Assembly (NCBI GenBank): GCA_937907605.1
Contig: CALCYI010000037.1
Span: 1-21,171, forward strand
Length of the DNA: 21,171 nucleotides
Origin: an uncultured Clostridia bacterium
GTDB lineage: Bacteria; Bacillota; Clostridia; Oscillospirales; Acutalibacteraceae
Reading direction: 5' to 3'
The notes under the pieces were generated by a model. It searched no databases, was not told the DNA's origin, and saw nothing but the letters and a program-made list of their open reading frames with translations. Position 1 is the first letter of the stretch. Each line of letters opens with the position of its first letter. Below, piece by piece: positions 14,415 through 21,162 of the stretch. Both the position numbers and the translations under genes were made by a program.

Positions 14415-14554
14415 ATGTGCAAAAATGCACATAGGCAAATCCATAAAAAAGAGGGCAGTATATGCAAAAATGCACATAGGTTTTCACTAATTAAGCGTTA
14501 TCTATGTTCAAAAGTGCATATAGTTTAGTATTAACCTATGTGCAAAAATGCACA
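14415..14554. repeat. four iteron-like palindromes (candidate replication or transfer origin)
   Basis: TGTGCA-AAAA-TGCACA or close variants occur at 14416-14431, 14461-14476, 14505-14520 (degenerate) and 14539-14554, with centres 45, 44 and 34 bp apart. The first two carry TAGG on the right, the last CCTA on the left, so the array has an orientation. The surrounding DNA is AT-rich and non-coding. The 154-residue putative DNA-binding protein ends 13 bp to the right. This layout resembles an iteron origin; function is inferred. Confidence 0.65.
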
Positions 14555-14566
14555 AGCCATTTTAAT

Positions 14567-15031
14567 CTAACTTGATTTAATCTTTCTCTGCATTGATAAG
14601 GGCATATCCTTAATAGGAATATCTATTTCTTTTATTCCGTAATCCTTCCATTTGTCAGAATATTCGTAAACGCTTCTTTCTCGGGTAACCGAACCGTCTG
14701 ATACAACTCTTATAAATCCGTTTTTTACTAATTCATCCCTGTTCTTTCTGAAGGTACTGTCATTGTTGTAAAGTGCGGTACCGTTGGCGCCGTATTGATT
14801 AACGTATAAGCATTTATTGAAATGAAACTTTGTACTGTCGCCATCAGGATGCCCTTTTGTAGCAACGCCATAATACTGTGACTTCATATATAAATACAGA
14901 TTTTGTGCGCCTTTTGATAACGATTTCCATGCTGGACTTAACAGCATAGATTTATAGATATTGGCTGATGTATCGGAACTTGTTCCCGTGCTTTCAAAGC
15001 TCTTTGGTATGTATTTGCGCTTTTTGCTCAT
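14567..15031 (-). CDS. putative winged-helix/replication-type protein of the element, 154 residues
   Basis: The N-terminus (KKRKYIPKSFES) is basic. The centre has LSPAWKSLSKGAQNLYLYMKSQYYG and DSTFRKNRDELVKNGFIRVVSDG, which look like helices plus a winged-helix recognition region (NNDSTFRKNRDELVKNGFI, as in DNA-binding replication initiators). YEYSDKWKDYG follows. From memory similar proteins occur in Clostridia integrative elements, annotated hypothetical or replication. It shares TAATG with the 105-residue gene upstream and lies beside the iteron-like repeats, so I infer a role in origin binding. It is short for a full initiator and has no visible helicase, primase or relaxase domain. Confidence 0.6.
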   Translation of the reverse strand: MSKKRKYIPKSFESTGTSSDTSANIYKSMLLSPAWKSLSKGAQNLYLYMKSQYYGVATKGHPDGDSTKFHFNKCLYVNQYGANGTALYNNDSTFRKNRDELVKNGFIRVVSDGSVTRERSVYEYSDKWKDYGIKEIDIPIKDMPLSMQRKIKSS

Positions 15032-15348
15032 TAGCTCTTGTATTCCTCTCTGTATTCCCGCTCTTCATTTTGTCTGAATTGTTCTGTTTCATTGTCTATG
15101 ATTTCAGGGTGCTTGGTTTGTAAATATCTTCTCGCTCGTATAACTGTATTAAAACTGGGAAGTTGGCATTCGTTCCATTTTCGTAGCAGCTGGATAAGTA
15201 TAGCCTTTTCGGCGGCAGTCAAGCCGCTGCTGGTTATTTCAATTACCTTTGAGAGTAAATACATATCGTCTTTTTGCGCTGTTTTATCGGCAACAAGAAT
15301 GTCGTATACCAGACGGCGCATTGTTCTTTTGCTCTGTCTTGACATCAT
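15031..15348 (-). CDS. phage-like regulatory protein, 105 residues
   Basis: A small charged helical protein: residues 1-20 are basic (SRQSKRTMRRLVYDILV), followed by KDDMYLLSKVIEI, a middle helix AAEKAILIQLLRKW, then PSFNTVIRARRYLQTKHPEI and a charged tail. The SFNTVIRARRxLQxxHPE stretch recalls, from memory, small proteins of Clostridium and Streptococcus phages sometimes labelled transcriptional regulators. Function is not established. It overlaps its neighbours by one base on both sides (TAATG), so it is translated with the excisionase-like and winged-helix genes. The start could be either of two consecutive ATGs. Confidence 0.6.
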   Translation of the reverse strand: MMSRQSKRTMRRLVYDILVADKTAQKDDMYLLSKVIEITSSGLTAAEKAILIQLLRKWNECQLPSFNTVIRARRYLQTKHPEIIDNETEQFRQNEEREYREEYKS

Positions 15349-15557
15349 TATACCCGCCTTTCACTGCACCACTTTTCAAAAGCGTTTTTTTCAACTTTGT
15401 AATTCTTCCCGATTTTCAGGGCGGGAAAATCCCGCCTATAAAACAATTGCCTTGCCGTAGGAATTGAGCAACCTAACATTTGAGCAACCTTTTTTGTATT
15501 GTAAAATACCGTCAGTTCGTTGTTATTGCTATTATCAGCGTTTAATAATTCAGTCAT
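15348..15557 (-). CDS. xis: excisionase-like helix-turn-helix protein
   Basis: I set the start at the ATG at 15557 (69 residues), because AGAGAGG (complement of 15567-15573) lies 9 nt upstream; the longer frame to 15593 crosses that site. Residues about 17-65 read FYNTKKVAQMLGCSIPTARQLFYRRDFPALKIGKNYKVEKNAFEKW, a MerR/excisionase-type HTH_17 fold (helix-turn-helix plus wing). Such proteins bend DNA to favour excision with a tyrosine integrase, and an integrase is present on the other strand. It could also be a transcription factor. Confidence 0.8.
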   Translation of the reverse strand: MTELLNADNSNNNELTVFYNTKKVAQMLGCSIPTARQLFYRRDFPALKIGKNYKVEKNAFEKWCSERRV

Positions 15558-15573
15558 ATATAAATTACCTCTC

Positions 15574-15663
15574 TTAAAATAAATAATTTCCATACGGTTT
15601 ATATTGAATTATCCGCTGCTTGATGTTATAATAAACTTGTAGCGGGCAATACAAACCGTTCAT
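15574..15663 (-). CDS. possible very small protein, 29 residues
   Basis: ATG at 15663 is preceded by AAAAGG at about 10 nt. The peptide starts MNGLYCPLQVYYNIKQ and ends GNYLF, and its stop lies right at the ribosome binding site of the excisionase-like gene. It fits the tight spacing of this operon, but its small size makes it uncertain. A longer 94-residue frame through it upstream conflicts with the better-supported 49-residue gene. Confidence 0.3.
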   Translation of the reverse strand: MNGLYCPLQVYYNIKQRIIQYKPYGNYLF

Positions 15664-15715
15664 TATTTGCATACCTTTTATTGATTTAGCGGTCAAGGGG
15701 TATGCACATCTTTTT

Positions 15716-15865
15716 TTATGACCCCTGATTAATCTTTTCAGCTTGTTTGCGCCAATAGTTTTGTTGGTGCTTTTTAATTTTATCCTTGTTATTTTGGCGC
15801 CATTTTCGATAGTATTCTCTCTTTGCTTCAATCGCCTTCTTATCAAGGTCATATGCATTGCTCAA
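15716..15865 (-). CDS. small basic mobile-element protein, 49 residues, TTG start
   Basis: Translated by hand from a TTG at 15865 with GAGGTG 6 nt upstream. The product starts SNAYDLDKKAIEAKREYYRK after Met, then WRQNNKDKIKKHQQNYW and RKQAEKINQGS. It is lysine- and aromatic-rich and helical. From memory near-identical REYYRxWRxxNKDK proteins are frequent in Firmicutes phages and integrative elements; function unknown. It is the first gene of the leftward operon, directly behind the shared regulatory region with the repressor. This frame overlaps a different 94-residue frame on the same strand that lacks such signals. Confidence 0.7.
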   Translation of the reverse strand: MSNAYDLDKKAIEAKREYYRKWRQNNKDKIKKHQQNYWRKQAEKINQGS

Positions 15866-15904
15866 TGTGTACACCTCACTTTCAATTAGTTTCTTTTTCT
15901 TTTA

Positions 15905-15936
15905 TTGACATAACTATATCGTTATGATATTATAAT
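15905..15936 (+). promoter_or_regulatory. promoter of the repressor-integrase genes
   Basis: TTGACA (15905-15910) is followed at 17 bp by TATTAT (15928-15933), or at 20 bp by TATAAT (15931-15936). The sequence between contains a CATAAC-N6-GTTATG dyad. Confidence 0.6.
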
Positions 15937-16001
15937 AGCATAACAAGAAAAGAAAAACAACAATAAATGTTATTAAAAATTATCAACATAACCATTATGT
16001 T
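15909..16001. promoter_or_regulatory. CATAAC/GTTATG operator sites between the divergent operons
   Basis: CATAAC-N6-GTTATG at 15909-15926 lies inside the promoter. A 17-bp dyad AACATAA-CCA-TTATGTT is at 15985-16001, just ahead of the repressor gene. A half-site GCATAAC is at 15938-15944 and a GTTAT half-site near 15970. The repeated half-site beside an XRE regulator gene suggests autoregulation and control of the leftward excision operon (inference). Confidence 0.6.
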
Positions 16002-16025
16002 AATTCAATTGGAAAGGATTGCTAT

Positions 16026-16586
16026 ATGAATAACAAGTTAATTGGAAATAGAATAAATACAGTTTTAGCAAATCAAAACAAGAAGCAGAAGGAACTTGCC
16101 AAAGAATTAGGCGTTAAAGATAATATCGTTTCCTATTGGTGTAGTGGAACAAGAATGCCTAACACAGAACAAATTGTAAAAATAGCTAAATTATTAGGCG
16201 TTTCAGCTGACTATTTATTGGGGTTAGCAGATTGTCAAAATAGCGACCAAAGTATAGAAGGAATACATAAAAAAACCGCTTTATCAGAAAGAGCAATTAT
16301 TCAACTGACTGATAGACCAAAACAATTAAACCTTATCGGTGAAATTCATGAACCAGATATTGATGTATTGAATTGCTTGATTGAAAGCAATATATTTTGG
16401 GTTGTTATAAGAAATGTAAGATTAATGGTAGAGGCTTCGGATAGCGTTACCAACGAGTTGTTCAATATGAATAAAGATAGTTTAGTTTTAAAAGGTTATG
16501 CCATAAAAGATTATTTCAGAAATAATGCGGTTAACTATTTTGCTATTTTGATTGATGAAATAAGAAGAACAAGGGGATATGATTAA
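16026..16586 (+). CDS. XRE-family (Cro/CI-type) repressor
   Basis: The 186-residue protein has an N-terminal helix-turn-helix (about 5-66: IGNRINTVLANQ, KQKELAKELGVKDNIVSYWCSG, PNTEQIVKIAKLLGVSADYLLGL). The C-terminal 110 residues are helical, without the S24 peptidase serine-lysine pattern, so control is probably not LexA/RecA-type self-cleavage. GAAAGGA at about 16012-16018 is its ribosome binding site. Its stop shares a base with the integrase start (TAATG), so both are made from one message. It probably keeps the element silent by binding the CATAAC sites upstream. Confidence 0.85.
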   Translation: MNNKLIGNRINTVLANQNKKQKELAKELGVKDNIVSYWCSGTRMPNTEQIVKIAKLLGVSADYLLGLADCQNSDQSIEGIHKKTALSERAIIQLTDRPKQLNLIGEIHEPDIDVLNCLIESNIFWVVIRNVRLMVEASDSVTNELFNMNKDSLVLKGYAIKDYFRNNAVNYFAILIDEIRRTRGYD

Positions 16587-17782
16587 TGAGCAGAAAGAGA
16601 GCTAACGGCGACGGCTCTATATTCTTTGACGAAAAGAAGAAATTATATAGAGGTCAAATTGTTATTGGTTATGATGAAAACGGCAAAATGAAGCGTAAAA
16701 CGGTTTCAGGAAAGAATCCTACTGAAGTAAAGCAGAAATTAAAGCAAATTGAATATGGTATTTTTTCGGGTGAATTTGTTGATAAAAGCAGCATAACAAT
16801 ATATCACCTTGCAAAACAGATAATTGACGACAAATACAACCTTAATGAGATAAAGGAAAATACTTATATAACGCATTTAGCAACATTAAAGCGGCTGCAA
16901 CCGATTTTTAATACCCCGCTGCAATCTGCTAATGAAACGCAATTAAGGGCATATTTCCAAAAGCAGCTTAATAAATCTAATTCAATCTTGCGTAAAGATT
17001 ATGAATTATTAAAAGCAACTTTTAAAGAAGCAATCAGGCGGGATATAATTACAAAAAACCCTATGGAATCTATCAAGCTGCCGAAATCAAAACAAAAGCA
17101 AGAAGATGTTAGAGCGTTCACAATAGAAGAACAAAACAAATTGCTTGAAATCCTTACAACCGAAGAGGTTAAATATAGCAATCAGATGTTATTATCTATG
17201 TTTACGGGTATGAGAATGGGCGAAATTAACGCTTTAACAAAAAAGGATATAAACCTTACATTCAATACAATATCGATAAATAAAACAATCTCACGGGGCG
17301 AAAAGGGTAAAGCGGTTTTAGGTAATTCAACAAAAACCTTTGCGGGTACAAGAACAATTTATATAACCGAAGATGTGAAAACGATTTTAACCGAATGTTT
17401 GAGCATTGCAGAGGGTGATATGCTCTTTACAACCGAAAAAGGCGGTTTAATTACAAGTAATCAAGTAAATATGGAATTGCAGCGGGTATTAACAAAACAT
17501 AACATTATTGACGAAACAATCAACGGTAAAGTATCTTGTCATTCGCTGCGGCATACATACGCAACCCGAATGATAGAGGGCGGTATGCAACCGAAAGTAT
17601 TACAACAACTTTTAGGGCATACGGATATAAAAATTACTCTGAATACATATTGCAATGCGTTTGATAAATTCCAAAACGATAATATCAACCTTGCCAATGA
17701 GTATTTAAAGCAAAAAGGTTTAACATTGAGCAAAAAAAATAACGGCTCTGAAGCCGTAAAAGATATGGTTGAAATCGGTTAA
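16586..17782 (+). CDS. int: tyrosine recombinase / integrase
   Basis: The 398-residue protein has an N-terminal arm-binding segment (about 1-65, starting RANGDGSIFFDEKKKLYRG), a SAM-like core-binding domain (about 68-160) and a catalytic domain (about 175-375). Catalytic residues are R210 (FTGMRMGE), K250 (NSTKTFAG), H319 and R322 (HSLRHTYATRM), H345 (LLGHTD) and nucleophile Y355 (TLNTYCNAF). All are present, so it should be active. It would catalyse recombination at the 18-bp core in the tRNA-Pro 3' end. Its stop codon touches the right subterminal repeat, 76 bp before attR, the usual place for tRNA-targeting elements. Confidence 0.95.
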   Translation: MSRKRANGDGSIFFDEKKKLYRGQIVIGYDENGKMKRKTVSGKNPTEVKQKLKQIEYGIFSGEFVDKSSITIYHLAKQIIDDKYNLNEIKENTYITHLATLKRLQPIFNTPLQSANETQLRAYFQKQLNKSNSILRKDYELLKATFKEAIRRDIITKNPMESIKLPKSKQKQEDVRAFTIEEQNKLLEILTTEEVKYSNQMLLSMFTGMRMGEINALTKKDINLTFNTISINKTISRGEKGKAVLGNSTKTFAGTRTIYITEDVKTILTECLSIAEGDMLFTTEKGGLITSNQVNMELQRVLTKHNIIDETINGKVSCHSLRHTYATRMIEGGMQPKVLQQLLGHTDIKITLNTYCNAFDKFQNDNINLANEYLKQKGLTLSKKNNGSEAVKDMVEIG

Positions 17783-17848
17783 AATATCGTTCGGTTGCAC
17801 ACGGTTGCACACCAAAATTTAAAAAAAGTCAGTATTTATGCGGGTTTT
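17778..17848 (+). repeat. right subterminal repeats (putative integrase arm sites)
   Basis: 17778-17815 matches 12254-12291 (35 of 38) and 17834-17848 matches 12210-12224 exactly. Both keep the same orientation as at the left end. The first block begins within the integrase stop region. Confidence 0.7.
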
Positions 17849-17858
17849 CAGCGCTTTT

Positions 17859-17876
17859 GTCTTGTCACTCCGACCA
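17859..17876 (+). other. attR core of the integrated element
   Basis: An exact second copy of GTCTTGTCACTCCGACCA from the tRNA-Pro 3' end, without the rest of the tRNA. Together with 12135-12152 it defines a 5,724-bp unit (12153-17876). Confidence 0.9.
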
Positions 17877-17878
17877 CT

Positions 17879-17909
17879 AAGGCGGGTTTTCTAACCCGTC
17901 TTATTTTTA
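17879..17909 (+). terminator. likely original tRNA-Pro terminator, displaced by integration
   Basis: AAGGCGGGTT/AACCCGTCTT around TTCT, then ATTTTT. It follows attR directly and resembles the hairpin after the intact tRNA (12153-12182), as expected if the element brought its own copy. Confidence 0.8.
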
Positions 17910-18084
17910 TGCAAATCGCTCTAAAACGGCTTAAACAGGCACTAAACCGATTTTGCAAAAATCTCAATGGCTGACTTGGGTTGCCATTAGTTGACTTGAG
18001 TTTGCCTGAACGTCAAACGCTTGCCAACCATTTTTAATATTTTTTTCTGATGTTTTGTGCTATAATTAAAATTGCTTACAAAAA
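17910..18084. other. non-coding flank with a short direct repeat
   Basis: No gene is seen between attR and the next gene. Two imperfect copies of TGACTTGGGTTGCC lie at about 17972-17985 and 17992-18006. They are not obviously linked to the att site. Confidence 0.4.
18058..18066 (+). promoter_or_regulatory. extended -10 promoter
   Basis: TGC-TATAAT (18058-18066), an extended -10 with a perfect hexamer, lies about 34 bp before the start at 18100. No good -35 is seen at the right distance. Confidence 0.5.
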
Positions 18085-18099
18085 GTGGAGGTTTTAATA

Positions 18100-18804
18100 A
18101 TGTATAAAGATTCTATTGAGTTTTGTGATTTTAGTACAGATGAAGTTGAAGCTTATTCGAAATCAATGCCGACAATTTTTAAGGATAATATTGATATAGA
18201 TAAAACAGCCATCCTAAATTGGCGTATCGATGAATTCACTACTCAACGACGTCAACTAGTTGTTATGGGAGATGCATTCTTTTCAGCGGCTTATAATTTA
18301 CTTAACCAATGCTTAAATGATAATCATGACAAGAAAGCAGATGCATGGATATTTCCTATTATGTTTAATATTGTACATGGAATTGAGATTTATCTAAAAG
18401 GGATAATTATGTGTATATCAATTGTTACAGGAAATGAAATAAAAAAGCCTGAAGGCGCTCATAATATTAAACAACTATCTCAAACAGCAAAAAAATACAT
18501 CTTAAAATACAAGACTACTAACAAAAATGATACTACAGATCAAATGTGGACCGCAATAAAAGTTGTTGAAAAGTTTATTGACAATATTTACGATAAAACC
18601 AGTGATATGACTTTTGCTCGTTATCCAATGGACAAACAATTTGTTGGACATTTTTATATTCAGTTAAAGGAGAATGTTTCAATTGATCTTGAACTATTAC
18701 ATAAGCAAATAATAATTGTTTATAAAATGCTGAATTTCATTTTTGATGTTCCTGAGTTGGAAGTAGAATTAACCGAACAAATGCTTTCAGATTTGTATTA
18801 CTAA
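18100..18804 (+). CDS. HEPN-like hypothetical protein, 234 residues
   Basis: I choose the ATG at 18100; the GTG at 18085 is part of its ribosome binding site (GTGGAGG, 8-nt spacing). The protein is helical. DAFFSAAYNLLNQC, then IFPIMFNIVHGIEIYLKGII and GAHNIKQLSQTAKKYI follow the order of HEPN-type proteins (an AAxxLL helix, a HxIExxLKxxI helix, an HxLxxL segment). The catalytic Rx4-6H signature of HEPN ribonucleases is not clear, so activity is doubtful. It stands alone between its own promoter and a terminator, just outside attR. The family call is a pattern guess. Confidence 0.55.
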   Translation: MYKDSIEFCDFSTDEVEAYSKSMPTIFKDNIDIDKTAILNWRIDEFTTQRRQLVVMGDAFFSAAYNLLNQCLNDNHDKKADAWIFPIMFNIVHGIEIYLKGIIMCISIVTGNEIKKPEGAHNIKQLSQTAKKYILKYKTTNKNDTTDQMWTAIKVVEKFIDNIYDKTSDMTFARYPMDKQFVGHFYIQLKENVSIDLELLHKQIIIVYKMLNFIFDVPELEVELTEQMLSDLYY

Positions 18805-18806
18805 TT

Positions 18807-18836
18807 AAAGCCTCGACAGTGCTCTGCCGAGGCTTT
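18807..18836 (+). terminator. terminator after the HEPN-like gene
   Basis: AAAGCCTCG (18807-18815) pairs with CGAGGCTTT (18828-18836), with an inner CAG/CTG, 3 nt after the stop. The T-run is short. It may also serve the converging gene from the right. Confidence 0.7.
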
Positions 18837-18904
18837 CGTTATACCCTTTTTAATCAACGCAAATGTACGAAGTCGAATTTCATTAACATGAAGCAGTCGT
18901 CGAA

Positions 18905-19891
18905 TTATTCGGTGAGGCCTTTAAGCGCTGAAAGCAAGCGCGTTCTGTAACGCTGCGCTGTTTCGGCAAGTCTTAATTTTCCCTTTTGAGAAAGATTAGA
19001 GGCTTTTAATATTTTAACCGTTCCTGTATAGTTTGTCAGTTTATAGTTTCCAAATGAAAACAAGTTCTCTTCAAGGTTTTTTATATTACTGTTACCTATA
19101 TAAGCACAGGAATTATCGTGAAGAGGTTCTCTATAAAGCGTATTAAAAAGTATCTCATTTGAAAATTTGTTTTCAATAAATGTAACGCCTATTTTATCAG
19201 ACTTTAACTCTGGATTGTAATATGAAACCGCAATCAGCTTCATACCATTGAGGCTTCCAAAGACTGTCTGTGCAAGTCGTTCCCTTTGCGAAATAAAATA
19301 CTTATATTTCGGACTGTTGCTTATTACTGTATTTGTTGCAAAATACTCAAACGGTAAAAGAAATTGCGGCATCAGAATATAGCTGTCCCAAGTGTCATAA
19401 TAGTATTCGCTTTTAAAATCCTCGGGTGCTATGTAAACCTCAAAAGTGTTGCAGTCGTCTGCATTGAGAATATGGTGGTATTTTTTCTTGTTGTACTTCT
19501 TTGCGTCAGCTATTACAATCGGAGGTATCTCCATCTTAAAGAGCGGCAGTGGAACGCGTGAAGCAGTACTCGGCGCAACTATATGGTACAAAGGAAGTGT
19601 TGTGTATTTCTTCTCTTTGTTATCGTCGTCTTTAATGTGAATTACGACTTGCCTGTTGTTTGAGCCCGAATGATAGCTAATATTTTTGTGAGTGTCATTT
19701 GACACATCAATTGTTTCAGGAGTAGTGTTAAACAGTTTATAAACAATAGCCTGAAACGGATTTCCCAGAAATTCAAATTTAATATCGTATTTGCTGTTGT
19801 TCTCAGTGGATTGTTGAAAAATAGCCCTGCAGATATCTTTTCCGCATATAACAATAGAAAATTTTATATTTTTGCCTGAGTCTCTGCTCAT
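18905..19891 (-). CDS. hypothetical protein, 328 residues
   Basis: I do not recognise this protein. It has no signal peptide or clear membrane segment and is rich in aromatic and strand-forming residues: DIKFEFLGNPFQAIVYKLF, VVIHIKDDDNKEKKYTTLPL, a lysine-rich YNKKKYHHIL and DSYILMPQFLLPFEYFATN. The last 40 residues (NLSQKGKLRLAETAQRYRTR) look helical and basic. No nuclease, helicase or ATPase motif was found. GGAG lies 8 nt before the ATG at 19891. The gene stands alone, converging with the HEPN-like gene. AT-rich composition fits accessory DNA. Confidence 0.65.
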   Translation of the reverse strand: MSRDSGKNIKFSIVICGKDICRAIFQQSTENNSKYDIKFEFLGNPFQAIVYKLFNTTPETIDVSNDTHKNISYHSGSNNRQVVIHIKDDDNKEKKYTTLPLYHIVAPSTASRVPLPLFKMEIPPIVIADAKKYNKKKYHHILNADDCNTFEVYIAPEDFKSEYYYDTWDSYILMPQFLLPFEYFATNTVISNSPKYKYFISQRERLAQTVFGSLNGMKLIAVSYYNPELKSDKIGVTFIENKFSNEILFNTLYREPLHDNSCAYIGNSNIKNLEENLFSFGNYKLTNYTGTVKILKASNLSQKGKLRLAETAQRYRTRLLSALKGLTE

Positions 19892-20097
19892 ATAAATCTC
19901 CGTAATCAGTATTCATATTGCGTAAGCATTTCAAGTTGTATCGGCAAATTGTTTATTTATTTATGAATAGAGATAGAGGCACTGTTTTATCAAGGTATCT
20001 ATATCAAGTTATTCAAACGATTTAAGATTCCACATCACAAAACCTTTTAAACATTCGTGATTTACAATGTCTGTCCTCTGATTTCATAACGCTGATT

Positions 20098-20505
20098 TTA
20101 CCCGCCATAATATGATGTTGTGCCTGTTACACCATCCAAAGCATCGGGTTTTAATTTATAAACCATAAAACCTTCGTCTCCCCACTGCTCTCTATCTTTA
20201 TGATAAATCCCATACTTACTGGATGCTTCAAATCCATATCTCGAATATAACTTTGGGTTTCCTCCAAGAAATACTGCACCATATCCCATGTTTTTTGCTT
20301 GATCTAATGCATATTCTACAAGCAGTCTCATAATACCCTTCTTTCTATATTTCGGTAAAACAGCACTTTGTGATAAGACTAATTGTGTGATATTACCACT
20401 TTTGGTAGCAATGTCAGTTTTGTGAAGCGCTATTTCTCCAATGATTGTTCCGTCATCTAAAACAGCCACAAGTGATAGTTCAGGAACAAAAGTTTCTTTC
20501 TGCCT
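20098..20505 (-). pseudogene. GNAT acetyltransferase remnant, N-terminus missing
   Basis: From the stop at 20098 to about 20505 the minus strand encodes the main part of a GNAT N-acetyltransferase: FVPELSLVAVLDDGTIIGEIAL, the acetyl-CoA-binding segment LVLSQSAVLPKYRKKGIMRLL, then AKNMGYGAVFLGGNPKLYSRYGFEAS and the C-terminal FMVYKL. The first roughly 40-50 residues that family members normally have are absent. Upstream of about 20505 the open frame continues only as the antisense of an AlkZ-related gene, so the apparent 339-residue product is an artefact of the junction. It is probably non-functional unless a start inside the fused part is used. Confidence 0.75.
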
Positions 20506-21111
20506 TTCTTCCGCAATGAGATCGAGGGCTTTTCCATTGAGGAAAACTGCGACCCAAGGGCGTGGTTTTTCGAGGACCTTGAGGGAGTCTGGGAGTGGAA
20601 GGGGCCTGTGATCAGACATACCGGCTGCGCCTACGGGAAATTCTTTGAAAACAAGGCGGCATTCGTGAGCCGCGACCTTTTTATCGATCTTGCCAATCAC
20701 AGGCGCGACGGCTACGACTACGAGGGCTTTTACAACGATGGCTACGGGAACCGCCGCGACAAGCTGCTGCTTGAGCTGATCGAGGAGAACGGCCCGATCC
20801 TTTCCAAGGATCTTAAGCTTCTTGGAAATTACAGGAAAGGCGGGGCAAAGGGCTTCGACGCCTCGATCAACCGGCTTATGCGCCAGTGCTTTGCTGTCAT
20901 CTCGGATTTCAGATATATGAAGGACAGGAACGGCAACGATTACGGCTGGGGCGTCGCTGAGTACGCAACTGCCGAACAGCTGCTTGGGGATGAAGAGGCG
21001 AAGCGCATTTACGGGAGAGAACCAGAGGAGTCCTTTGAAAGGCTGCTTGAGCACCTTGGCGGCATTCTGAAAAATGCAGGCAGAGAGCAGATAAAAAGGT
21101 TTCTTGGTTAG
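20479..21111 (+). pseudogene. AlkZ-related protein, N-terminus missing at the junction
   Basis: The open frame follows a stop at 20476-20478. Recognisable family sequence begins at about 20503 (LPFFRNEIEGFSIEE), continues WEWKGPVIRHTGCAYGKFFE and FVSRDLFIDLANHRRDGYDYEG, and goes on through ENGPILSKDLKLLGNYRKGGAKGFD, YGWGVAEYATAEQLLG and EESFERLLEHL to a stop at 21109. This follows the AlkZ-related (YcaQ winged-helix-like) proteins of Clostridia as I remember them. The usual N-terminal 20-30 residues and start are lost. The GTG at 20608 falls inside the conserved GPVIR segment and is not a natural start. Higher GC than the GNAT side. Confidence 0.75.
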
Positions 21112-21138
21112 CTGCAAAGGCAGACATATGCAAAATAA

Positions 21139-21162
21139 AATGCCCTTGCGGGCATTCTATTT
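21139..21162. terminator. terminator after the AlkZ-related gene
   Basis: AATGCCC (21139-21145) pairs with GGGCATT (21150-21156) around TTGC, followed by CTATTTT. The reverse strand also has a T-run. Confidence 0.8.

Noticed and set aside
14415..14526. A 37-codon plus-strand frame across the iteron-like repeats with CKNAHR occurring twice
   Set aside because: The peptide repetition follows from the 45-bp repeat spacing. There is no ribosome binding site, and the palindromic repeats explain the sequence better.
14415..14554. CRISPR array
   Set aside because: Only four palindromic units with unequal spacing and no cas genes; spacers are not of uniform length.
20098..21117. A 339-residue minus-strand acetyltransferase
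   Set aside because: Its N-terminal 200 residues are the antisense of a clearly coding AlkZ-related gene; only the C-terminal part is acetyltransferase-like.
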